DNA of 13,853 bases from CAZOZP01 sp964584325 (GTDB lineage Bacteria > Bacteroidota > Ignavibacteria > Ignavibacteriales > Melioribacteraceae). The notes below the pieces were generated by a model, which had not been told where the DNA came from, did not search any database, and worked only from the letters and a program-made list of their open reading frames with translations. The stretch is from NCBI GenBank assembly GCA_964584325.1, contig CAZOZP010000077.1, positions 1-13,853 on the forward strand. Reading direction: 5' to 3'. The translations under genes were made by a program, and so were the position numbers. Positions 6,903 through 13,853 of the stretch are shown piece by piece. The stretch's first letter is position 1. Every line of letters starts with the position of its first letter.

Positions 6903-7452
6903 CTGTTTTCATTCCGGGAAACAGAAAAACAAGCTCCTTTTTATTTTCTTCGCTGATTCTTCCGCTGCGGTAAAGAAATTCAGCAATTCCGGTAACAATA
7001 CTTTGATCTAATCCGGAATAATCCCTTCGTTTAAGCAATGTTAAAATTGCAAAAGCATCACCTTGTGTCTCGGCAGAATATCCAAGTATTCCCGGTAAAT
7101 GATGAAGAATTGAAAACCTTAGAAATCTCACTTCAAGGTTTGACGGTTCAGTCTTTATAACCGCTTCAAGCGAATCCATCGATTTGTTAAGATAACTAAG
7201 CTTCTTAAACGGCCAGAAAGCATGTTTCCCTTTCACTGCTTCTATTGCCGCAAAATAAGCTCTGATAATTGCCGGACGTACAGCATTCGCAGGAAAGTTT
7301 TGAGCCAGATAGTCTTCCAGTTTCGATAGATATTTTTCATCTTCAACAGAAGAATAAAACATTGTTCTGATACTTTTAAGATTATCTCTTGAAATCTCGG
7401 CGGCTAAATTGCTCGAGGCAAAAAGGATAAAAAAAACAATAAACAGTTTCAT
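6895..7452 (-). CDS. Exported helical (TPR-like) protein of unknown function inside the carotenoid operon
   Basis: I do not recognise a named family. The product is 185 residues from the ATG at 7452. Residues 1-18 form a signal peptide ending in NLAA before Glu, with no lipobox Cys. The mature part is predicted all-helical, with TPR/SEL1-like spacing of aromatic and small residues: AYFAAIEAVKGKHAFWPFKK (66-85), SYLNKSMDSLEAVIKTEPSN (86-105) and EVRFLRFSILHHLPGILGY (107-125). The pattern 'one hump of load, then n x P-N-L-E' resembles TPR-type repeat ends. ATG 7452 overlaps the crtB stop as TGATG and has AAGG seven bases upstream; a TTG at 7455 is a weaker alternative. Being locked between crtB and the cyclase by overlapping codons, it probably serves pigment synthesis, carriage or placement at the outer side of the membrane. 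Confidence 0.75.
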   Translation of the reverse strand: MKLFIVFFILFASSNLAAEISRDNLKSIRTMFYSSVEDEKYLSKLEDYLAQNFPANAVRPAIIRAYFAAIEAVKGKHAFWPFKKLSYLNKSMDSLEAVIKTEPSNLEVRFLRFSILHHLPGILGYSAETQGDAFAILTLLKRRDYSGLDQSIVTGIAEFLYRSGRISEENKKELVFLFPGMKTDE

Positions 7453-8294
7453 CAATTTACCTTTTCCAATTTAACATCCCAAAATGATTTTACAAATAGA
7501 GCTGCCTTGAACCAATTTGATACTCTTACACGCCGGCGTAATAAATCTTCAATCCTTGATGCCTTAATTTTCTTAAACAGCATTTTATAGTATAAATATG
7601 CCGAATAAACGCCCAATTTCACTCCCGGAGGCAGTTTTTTTATACCTTCCAGAGCTTCCCTGAATTCTTCTTCAATTTCAGCCTCAAGAAGTTTTTTCCT
7701 TTCGTTTGAAATTAAGTCCACAGAATCTGTATCAGGCAGATAAATCCTACCTCTCTCCTTCAAATCACTGAAAATATCTCTAAGAAAATTAACTTTTTGA
7801 AATGCAGAGCCAAGCTTTCCGGCGGAATGTTTTAATTTCCGGTATTCAGAATCATTCCCGTTGCAGAAAACTTTCAGGCAGATTAGTCCGACAGCTTCAG
7901 CGCTTCCATAAATATAGCTGTCGTATCCGGTTCTTTCATAACTGTTATAATCAAGATCCATTTCCATACTGTCAAGAAAACTGTCTATTAAATCGTAACC
8001 TATACTGTACTTTTTTACCACATCCTGAAATGCATTTAATACAGGATTAACTGAAATACCTTCTTCAATTGCTAAACGGGTATCTTCCCGAAATCGGATG
8101 AATAATTTTCTTTTATCGAAATCATGAAATGTATCAACAATTTCATCAGCAAGTCTTACAAATCCGTAAATACCATAGATAGGAGCTCTGTATTCTTGTG
8201 AAAACGCCAGGATACCCAAACTGAACGAAGTACTGTATTTCTTTGTAATCGCCTTGTTAATATCATAAGATATATCAAAATAATCTTTCAGCAT
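7452..8294 (-). CDS. crtB: Phytoene synthase
   Basis: A 280-residue trans-isoprenyl diphosphate synthase (squalene/phytoene synthase family) that condenses two GGPP to 15-cis-phytoene, the first committed step of C40 carotenoids. It has the YSTSFSLG block (20-27), the first aspartate-rich motif as DEIVD (50-54), YGSAEAVGLICL (129-140), and the second motif LRDIFSD (D173, D177) followed by RGRIYLP (181-187). The length is typical of CrtB, and the context favours phytoene over squalene or diapophytoene. It is the first gene of the operon. AGGAGG at 8299-8304 lies four bases before the ATG at 8294. The GGPP synthase that feeds it is not in the window. Confidence 0.93.
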   Translation of the reverse strand: MLKDYFDISYDINKAITKKYSTSFSLGILAFSQEYRAPIYGIYGFVRLADEIVDTFHDFDKRKLFIRFREDTRLAIEEGISVNPVLNAFQDVVKKYSIGYDLIDSFLDSMEMDLDYNSYERTGYDSYIYGSAEAVGLICLKVFCNGNDSEYRKLKHSAGKLGSAFQKVNFLRDIFSDLKERGRIYLPDTDSVDLISNERKKLLEAEIEEEFREALEGIKKLPPGVKLGVYSAYLYYKMLFKKIKASRIEDLLRRRVRVSNWFKAALFVKSFWDVKLEKVN

Positions 8295-8330
8295 AACCCC
8301 TCCTCACAAGACAAGATGTAATTAACTAAA

Positions 8331-8360
8331 TTTTTATGTGTACAATTAAACACATTAAAA
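8331..8360. promoter_or_regulatory. 30-bp imperfect palindrome, candidate operator
   Basis: Twelve of 15 base pairs across the centre (8345/8346) match; the inner part reads ATGTGT-N2-AATT-N2-ACACAT (spacer bases AC and AA), flanked by TTTT and AAAA. TGTG...CACA half-sites resemble those of CRP/FNR-family dimers, but the spacing is two bases longer than classical CRP (TGTG-N10-CACA). Its overlap with the candidate -10 element would suit a repressor or a light- or redox-responsive regulator of pigment synthesis. No regulator gene is in the window. Confidence 0.45.
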
Positions 8361-8365
8361 TACAA
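8337..8365 (-). promoter_or_regulatory. Candidate promoter of the carotenoid operon
   Basis: On the minus strand, TTGTAT (8365 to 8360) is followed after exactly 17 bases by TACACA (8342 to 8337). The hexamers are only partial matches to sigma-70-type consensus, but the spacing is ideal and would place transcription start near 8330, about 35 bases before crtB. The -10 region lies within the palindrome at 8331-8360. Sigma recognition in this lineage may differ, so confidence is low. Confidence 0.35.
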
Positions 8366-8462
8366 GAATCAATTGCGGGGAACTAAAGAAACAGAAAAAC
8401 TCAATCAATTGTTTTTATCTGAGGTAAAGGTATTCTATAATACGAAAATCAGTATCTGAAAT

Positions 8463-10298
8463 TTATTTTAAGAGTCTGAACAATGCCGTTCCGCCATTCT
8501 CAAAAATCATTTCTTTTTTAACTTCAGGCATAATTTTCGTATAATCAGCTTCACCATTCCCTAGATTAATAACTGTCAGAATAGAATCCGTTTCATTATA
8601 TCTAAGGAAGGCAAGTATTTCATTATCATTATATGTTTCAATATCTTCATATTTTCCGTCTGAAAGAGCGGTGTAATTGTTTCTAATTTTTATCAGTTCA
8701 CGGTAATGGTTAAACACAGAATTCTCATCTTTTCTCTGAGTTTCAACATTAAATGCTGAAAAGTTTTCGTTCACTTTGCGAAATGGTTCAGTTTCCGAAA
8801 ATCCGGAATAAACATCTGTATTCCATTGCATGGGTGTGCGGAGAGCATAATCATTTTCATATATATTGTCAGAAGTCATCGCAATTTCTTCGCCGTAATA
8901 AATAAAAGGCACTCCGGGCAAAGTCAGCAAAAGCGATGCCGCTTTCTTACAATAATCAGTATTCCCATTGAATGCAGTAAAAGGTCTTGCACCTGCAAAT
9001 AAATCATGGTTTGAAAGAAAAAGTGCAACCTTTGAACCCTCTTCTGCCTTCAGCAGATAGTATTTTACATTATCTCTGATGTGATTTGTTTTACCCTGCA
9101 GAACACTTGTGATAAGTTCATAATTAAAGCCAAACGCAAAACCTGAGTGAAACAATCTTTTATTTATGTACTGCAATGATCCGTTTTCACAAACCAAGAA
9201 TTTATTCCTGTACTGATCCGTTATTTGTCTTAGTTCAGCAAAATAGTTGAATGATTCGGGCTGATTAAAGATTCCGTCTCTGCCGTTTTCAAATAAATGA
9301 TGTACAGCATCAAATCTATAACCATCAATTCCCATATTCAACCAGAATTTAAGATTATCCTTCATATAATTTCGAACTGATTCCGATCTAAAGTTCCACT
9401 CCGGCATATTTGAGTTAAATCCGCCAAAATAGTAACCTGTTTCGGACTTATGCCAGGCATCCGGAAGAGCTTCAGGAATTTCCCATACTCCGGGTTTGAT
9501 ATTTTCCCAGATATACCAATTTCGGTAGGCATTTTCACGAGAAGAAGCCGACTGCATAAAAAATGGATGCCGGTCTGATGAATGATTCAATACAAAATCT
9601 ACAATAATTCCGATACCCCTGACATGGCATTCCTTAATTAACAGTTGAAAATCTGATAAATTACCATAATCTTCCTCAATGCTATTATAGTCTGACACAG
9701 TATAGCCGTGGTCGTTATCTGAACTTTCCGCCACAGGCATTAACCAAATGCCGCCTATACCCAATTCTTTCAGATAATCCAGCTTAGAAATCAGTCCCTT
9801 AAGATCGCCTTTTCCGTCTCCGTTGCTATCCTTAAACACTCTCACAAAACATTCGTAGAAAACAGCCGATTTCCACCAATCAACCGGCAGTGTTGAATTA
9901 TCCGAAATGACAGGCAGGCTTTCGTTATATTTTTCTCCTTCAAAAACGCTTATATTTTTCGGATAAAACTCCAATAATCCTTCTTTTTGATCTTCCGCAA
10001 TTAAAGTAAATGTATAATTAACGAATTGTTTAAGTCCGGAGACTGTAAATTTTCTTTGATTGCCGGGTAAAATGACTGTATCATTTAAGCCGGTGATGTT
10101 ATCGGCAATAATAAGAGAATATTTATTTGTACCGGGTGAAGGAGTGCGCCAAGTAAGAATTACGGATGAATCTGTAACAGATTCGGTAGTAACATATAAA
10201 TCAGGATTACTTGTCTGAGCATTCACAATAACAGAACATATTAATAAAATTATAGAAAAAACATTAAGAAAACGATATATTTCCATAATTCTTCTCAT
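8463..10298 (-). CDS. Secreted GH13 alpha-amylase-family enzyme with N-terminal FnIII domain
   Basis: A 611-residue exported glycoside hydrolase. The signal peptide ends at VNA before Gln28. A fibronectin-III-like domain (about 31-104) precedes the GH13 (beta/alpha)8 barrel, which starts near FYECFVRVFKDSNGDGKGD (147-165). The conserved regions are clear: IIVDFVLNHSS (231-241), GIDGYRFDAVHH with nucleophile D330, LVCEN with acid/base E371, and FLSNHD with D432. PGVPFIYYGEE (461-471) and LRTPMQW (486-492) point to the oligo-1,6-glucosidase/alpha-glucosidase/trehalose-synthase-like branch rather than large endo-amylases; exact specificity is open. A beta C-terminal domain closes the chain. Its ATG (10298) overlaps the kinase stop by one base (TAATG), so translation is coupled. 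It probably works on alpha-glucans in the periplasm or outside. Confidence 0.9.
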   Translation of the reverse strand: MRRIMEIYRFLNVFSIILLICSVIVNAQTSNPDLYVTTESVTDSSVILTWRTPSPGTNKYSLIIADNITGLNDTVILPGNQRKFTVSGLKQFVNYTFTLIAEDQKEGLLEFYPKNISVFEGEKYNESLPVISDNSTLPVDWWKSAVFYECFVRVFKDSNGDGKGDLKGLISKLDYLKELGIGGIWLMPVAESSDNDHGYTVSDYNSIEEDYGNLSDFQLLIKECHVRGIGIIVDFVLNHSSDRHPFFMQSASSRENAYRNWYIWENIKPGVWEIPEALPDAWHKSETGYYFGGFNSNMPEWNFRSESVRNYMKDNLKFWLNMGIDGYRFDAVHHLFENGRDGIFNQPESFNYFAELRQITDQYRNKFLVCENGSLQYINKRLFHSGFAFGFNYELITSVLQGKTNHIRDNVKYYLLKAEEGSKVALFLSNHDLFAGARPFTAFNGNTDYCKKAASLLLTLPGVPFIYYGEEIAMTSDNIYENDYALRTPMQWNTDVYSGFSETEPFRKVNENFSAFNVETQRKDENSVFNHYRELIKIRNNYTALSDGKYEDIETYNDNEILAFLRYNETDSILTVINLGNGEADYTKIMPEVKKEMIFENGGTALFRLLK

Positions 10299-12235
10299 TA
10301 CATTTTATACTTTGACAAAGTTTCCAGAAGTTTATCTCTCATAATTGGTTTAGAAATAAAATCCGTAAAACCGGCTTTTATATATTTCTCTCTATCGCCG
10401 GAGAGAATATAAGCAGTTGAAGCAAATATTAATTTCTTTTCATATCCGGGTGTTTTTCTTAAGTATTTAAGTGCGTCAATTCCGTTATAATCGCCTTTAA
10501 TATTTATATCCAGAATTATTAAGTCATAGTTTCTTGTTCTAAGAGACGGAATCACTTTTTCAAAACTATCCTCTATCACAATATGTTTCATATCCTTAAA
10601 CTGACTATGGAACAAAAGCTGCGAGTCAGATTGATCTTCAACATACAGACAAGTTATATCTGATAATAAGACCTGAGGATAAGTTTCTTTTACTGTAGGG
10701 TCGGACATTACCGGGGGTACATCCTTATGTCTGAGTTCATTATCGGAGTATGAACTTTCTGCTTCTTTCAGCACGTTTATTTTCTGATTGTCGGGTAATT
10801 CATTTACATAATCCGGAGTGATTTCTTTTACCGCAAGTTCTATAGGAAGAATAAATGTGCATTCCTTTCCTGCGCCTTTTTTCTCAGAAGTTTCATATTT
10901 AATTTCAAGAATTTTCATCAGTTTAAGCATAAGCTTAACATTAATTTTTGCATCATTATCTTCATTGCCGATTCTGAATATTGATTCAAAATAGCCGGCA
11001 ATCTTTTCATCTGCACCTGCCGGAGTATTCTTAATCCCGATAGTGCAGCTTCCGCTGTCTTTATAGTTAAAAGAAAGATAAACAGTTGATTGTCCCGCAT
11101 AACGGCACAGATTGATAATTGTAAGAGAAATGAAGCTGATAAGTTTCTGAACATCCGTTCTTATTTTTAAGGATGAGGATATTTTCCCGGCTTCAATACG
11201 GCAGGTATCTCCGCATAAACTTTTCTCTACCTGCTCTTTAACCGGCTCAAGCAAATCAATTAAAAGAGTTTCAGCTAATTCAACCGGAATTTTCCCGCTT
11301 TCCAATTGAATATAGTCTGAAGCTGAATCCATTATTTTATGAAGAATATGCTGGTTATCTAAAATTATTTCCATTGATTCAGCCTGGTCGGGTGTCATCT
11401 CGGTAAGGCTGTCTTTCAGATCCTGCACAAAACCGTAAATAACATTTACAGGTGTAAGCAGTTCGTGAAAAAGATTTTTCAGGAATTTCGGACTAAGAGA
11501 AAATTCCCCGGATTTTGATGCTGAAAAGTTATTTCCCTCATTCCGTTTTGCTTTAATTACAAATAAGTAATTCTCAATGCGCCTTAATTCACCATAGATT
11601 GGAGTTGTTTTCACCTCGGTATTGAAAATTGTTTCTTGTGAGCCAAGGATTTCCAATTCGTAATCCATTTCTATTTCAACCGGATAAGAAAAAAGGTCAG
11701 AAGCTAATCGGCTTCTATCTTTTTCATTCAAAAGAGAAAGAATGCTTTTTCTGTTTATGTCATCCGGTTTTATACTGAAAGAATTAATAGCTTCATTGTT
11801 TGCCGTTATAATTACTCCGGAAGTATCGGTTACAATAACTGCATCAGATGAATTTTTTATAAGTGCCTTATATGCCTGTTCAGTTTTTAGAAGTTCAATC
11901 TGATCAGTAATATTTGTAATTATGTTAATAGCTGCCGGGTGGCTCTCAAATTCAATAATAGCTTTTGTAATTTCTACTATTATAGAATCGCCGGATTTCT
12001 TTTTTTGTTTCCAGGGGCCTGACTTAACTTTTTCCTTTGTCTTAGAATCTGAAATTTCAATTATTGTCTGAATATCTTCCGGAGCATACAAATCAGTTAA
12101 ATCCATCTGAAGAAATTCATCACGTGAATACCCGTATAATTTAACTGCTTCCTCATTTACTTCCAGAAACTTAAAATTCTCGACATCAAATATGTAAATC
12201 GGCTGCGGATTTGATTTTAATAAAAAACTATACAT
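10298..12235 (-). CDS. Cytoplasmic PAS-PAS hybrid histidine kinase with degenerate ATPase domain and C-terminal receiver
   Basis: A 645-residue soluble sensor with no membrane segment or signal peptide. PAS 1 spans about 1-112 (VNEEAVKLYGYSRDEF at 26-41), PAS 2 about 120-228 (NSSDAVIVTDTSGVIITANN at 128-147). The HisKA helix contains FHELLTPVNVIYGF with phospho-acceptor H257. The following ATPase-like region (about 320-465) keeps a possible N-box Asn (N375 in INLCRYA) but lacks a DxGxG box (GIKNTPAG at 400-407) and a GxGL box; only a late GAGKECTF remains. The receiver (about 527-640) is intact: E533/D534, acceptor D576 in ILDIN, S606/T607 and K629 in SKPI. It may therefore not autophosphorylate normally. 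ATG at 12235 follows AAGAGA and lies 21 bp after the upstream gene. It is co-transcribed with the secreted amylase. Confidence 0.88.
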   Translation of the reverse strand: MYSFLLKSNPQPIYIFDVENFKFLEVNEEAVKLYGYSRDEFLQMDLTDLYAPEDIQTIIEISDSKTKEKVKSGPWKQKKKSGDSIIVEITKAIIEFESHPAAINIITNITDQIELLKTEQAYKALIKNSSDAVIVTDTSGVIITANNEAINSFSIKPDDINRKSILSLLNEKDRSRLASDLFSYPVEIEMDYELEILGSQETIFNTEVKTTPIYGELRRIENYLFVIKAKRNEGNNFSASKSGEFSLSPKFLKNLFHELLTPVNVIYGFVQDLKDSLTEMTPDQAESMEIILDNQHILHKIMDSASDYIQLESGKIPVELAETLLIDLLEPVKEQVEKSLCGDTCRIEAGKISSSLKIRTDVQKLISFISLTIINLCRYAGQSTVYLSFNYKDSGSCTIGIKNTPAGADEKIAGYFESIFRIGNEDNDAKINVKLMLKLMKILEIKYETSEKKGAGKECTFILPIELAVKEITPDYVNELPDNQKINVLKEAESSYSDNELRHKDVPPVMSDPTVKETYPQVLLSDITCLYVEDQSDSQLLFHSQFKDMKHIVIEDSFEKVIPSLRTRNYDLIILDINIKGDYNGIDALKYLRKTPGYEKKLIFASTAYILSGDREKYIKAGFTDFISKPIMRDKLLETLSKYKM

Positions 12236-12256
12236 TTTATTCTCTTTGTTTTCTTA

Positions 12257-13853
12257 TCATTTTTTTGTTTTACTGCTTCCTGCATTTTCATAATCTATGA
12301 GAAAAGACCTTGATTCGCCCTTCTTGAAGTTTTTCAAATTTACTCTTATTATCTGATTCAGTTCATCGTATGAAAATTCAGGTATTTCCGTATTAATGAT
12401 ATCGGAAGATATCTTGATATCCTTAATGGGTTTATTTATATAAATTGTAACCGTAAAATCTTCTATCATTATCCTGTCCGGATTCGATACCTCCAGGAAT
12501 ATTCTTTTCGGACTTCTTATTTCAGACCTAATCTCAAGATTGTTTCTGAAAGTCCACCAGGAGAATAGCTGATTTATATTCGTAAGCCAAATTGGTCTTT
12601 CTTTAATATAGGTTATAAGCATTCTGATTACGTCCGAATATTCTGGTCTGAGCTGATATTCAGTATGCATTTTCATAACATAGAGACCGCCTTCAAATAT
12701 TGCTTTTTCTATATCTTCTTCATAAGTGTATTCCTGAAAATTCCTTTGCCAGAGTTTCAGCTTGCCGATTATCTCTTTATCATCTCTATTGTTGATTGGG
12801 ATTATCATTAATGGCTTTTCATTTCTGATTTCAAGAAAAGGCACAGACCTGTCTGAAACAGAATCGGTTATCAGAAAACTGATTCCGGATAGAGACATTG
12901 CCTTAAGTGTATTCTCATCAAAATAACCATAGTAAGGGAAAAATCCTTTCCTTGATTTTTGATCAATACTATCAAGTTTAGAATATCCCCTTTTCATCAG
13001 GCGATTCTGATATCCTCCGGAGAATAGTTTATTAACTGTATCTGCAGCAAATTCTTTTCTTCCGAGATTGAGCAAGAATCCCGGAGAGGATGACCCGGAG
13101 ATTTCCTTAAGGATGGCAACCGCTTTAGGATTATTATAATCGGCAAAAGCATTATATGAAACTCCTGAAGCTTTCAATGCCGGGCCGATATTTTTAATAT
13201 AATGAGGTAATCCTTCAATAACAGGGGTTATTATAGCTGCTGCAACTTTCCCTGAAGGCCATTCTTCAATCTGTACTACCGGATGATATGTAAGCCAATT
13301 AAGAGCATTTCTGAGAAGCCGGTCAAAATAAATGAATTCATTTTGATGCCCAATAACAGAATTCATATCGAAACCCAGCCAAAAGAATCTGCCTTTACCG
13401 TATGTACCGTATGCTGAGCCAATGCTCTTGCGTATTTCTTCCATCACAAGGCCGGAATCTTTCTTTATATCGAACCAAGTACTCACTGCAGTTGTTCTTG
13501 GTTCCATTACTTTAGTAAAAACGGGTCTATCCCAGGGAGCAACCTTCAGCTTAAATCCGGCAGGTATATTAGCAGTTACCGGAAGACTTCCGCGCAATGT
13601 GAGAATTCTATATTCTTCATTTTCTCCGATTTCCCGGGTAAAAGATAATCCGAAAACTTCCAGCAGAAACTGCCAGCCTCTCCATTTGCCGTCGTCTGAA
13701 AAAGTGCTTGTTCCGCAAGTAGCCAGCAAGCTTCCACCATTTTCCTGATATTTTTTAAGTTTTACAATCTGCCGGTCGGAAAGAGATTTAGATCCCGGAA
13801 GTATTATCAAACCATATTCGGATAAATCTTCGGCCATCCGTTTGGTCAGCGTG
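12257..13853 (-). CDS. GATase-like / polysaccharide-deacetylase-like protein, 5' end outside window
   Basis: The frame stays open to the window edge (codons T-L-T-K-R precede the Met at 13837), so the gene is 5'-truncated and that Met is probably internal. Counting from it, residues 1-65 resemble a class-I glutamine-amidotransferase/beta-galactosidase-middle fold (GLIILPGSKSLSDRQIVKLK, then ENGGSLLATCGTSTFSDDG). Residues 146-182 (YGKGRFFWLGF to NALNWL) close that part. From EEWPSGKVAAAIIT (191-204) to WLTNINQLFSWW it follows the NodB/polysaccharide-deacetylase pattern, but the metal-binding Asp motif expected after AAAIIT reads PVIEG, so catalysis is doubtful; a His remains in MKMHTEYQ. A beta-rich C-terminal part ends in a Lys-rich tail. 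It heads an operon with the kinase and amylase, hinting at glycan handling. Confidence 0.7.
   Translation of the reverse strand, partial: TLTKRMAEDLSEYGLIILPGSKSLSDRQIVKLKKYQENGGSLLATCGTSTFSDDGKWRGWQFLLEVFGLSFTREIGENEEYRILTLRGSLPVTANIPAGFKLKVAPWDRPVFTKVMEPRTTAVSTWFDIKKDSGLVMEEIRKSIGSAYGTYGKGRFFWLGFDMNSVIGHQNEFIYFDRLLRNALNWLTYHPVVQIEEWPSGKVAAAIITPVIEGLPHYIKNIGPALKASGVSYNAFADYNNPKAVAILKEISGSSSPGFLLNLGRKEFAADTVNKLFSGGYQNRLMKRGYSKLDSIDQKSRKGFFPYYGYFDENTLKAMSLSGISFLITDSVSDRSVPFLEIRNEKPLMIIPINNRDDKEIIGKLKLWQRNFQEYTYEEDIEKAIFEGGLYVMKMHTEYQLRPEYSDVIRMLITYIKERPIWLTNINQLFSWWTFRNNLEIRSEIRSPKRIFLEVSNPDRIMIEDFTVTIYINKPIKDIKISSDIINTEIPEFSYDELNQIIRVNLKNFKKGESRSFLIDYENAGSSKTKK

Larger units (their letters stand above)
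8295..8462. other. Intergenic region upstream of crtB
   Basis: This 168-bp AT-rich gap lies between the amylase stop and the crtB start, both on the minus strand. It holds the crtB ribosome binding site, the candidate promoter and palindrome listed separately, and a repeated 9-mer AATCAATTG (8367-8375 and 8403-8411). No strong terminator for the amylase operon is visible: there is only a weak 5-bp stem, GTATT/AATAC, on the minus strand near 8430-8443. Some read-through from the amylase operon into crtB is therefore possible. Confidence 0.6.

Noticed and set aside
8403..8450. Intrinsic terminator for the amylase operon
   Set aside because: Only a 5-bp AT-rich stem without a good following U-tract is visible; too weak to call.
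13422..13748. 108-codon plus-strand open frame opposite the deacetylase-like gene
   Set aside because: It lies antisense to a coherent coding frame and its translation shows no recognisable domain.

Overview
The window is AT-rich, densely coded bacterial DNA. The gene families suggest a member of the Bacteroidota/Ignavibacteriota/Rhodothermota side of the FCB group: a fused CrtYcd-type lycopene cyclase next to CruF, a carotenoid glycosyltransferase, an acyltransferase and a CrtW ketolase, plus PspC/LiaF-type membrane proteins and a cytoplasmic PAS hybrid sensor kinase. The lineage is an inference from gene content; there is no rRNA or other phylogenetic marker here.

Layout. Bases 1-289 hold no gene but carry degenerate direct repeats and a 7-bp tandem repeat. 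A two-gene plus-strand operon follows: a PspC-domain membrane protein (290-754) and a LiaF-like membrane/toast-rack protein (756-1673), probably involved in envelope stress. It ends at a perfect 25-bp inverted repeat (1698-1759) that separates it from a convergent minus-strand operon.

That operon (8294 down to 1761) is the centrepiece. Its eight genes all overlap their neighbours by 1-31 bp: crtB (phytoene synthase), a small exported helical protein of unknown function, a fused two-domain lycopene cyclase, a CrtI-superfamily desaturase that looks CrtD-like, a PlsC-fold acyltransferase, a family-2 glycosyltransferase (CruG/CrtQ-like), cruF (carotenoid 1,2-hydratase) and crtW (beta-carotene 4-ketolase). 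Together they predict a monocyclic 4-keto-carotenoid whose acyclic end is hydrated, 3',4'-desaturated, glycosylated and fatty-acylated. This is the structural plan of salinixanthin, the antenna carotenoid of xanthorhodopsin. A candidate promoter overlapped by a 30-bp imperfect palindrome lies upstream of crtB. Not in the window: GGPP synthase, a clear CrtI phytoene desaturase, a 2'-hydroxylase and any rhodopsin.

The right part (13853 down to 8463) is a separate minus-strand operon: a 5'-truncated GATase-like/polysaccharide-deacetylase-like protein with an eroded metal motif, a PAS-PAS-HisKA-degenerate ATPase-receiver hybrid kinase, and a secreted FnIII-GH13 alpha-amylase-family glucosidase. 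The amylase start codon overlaps the kinase stop codon by one base.
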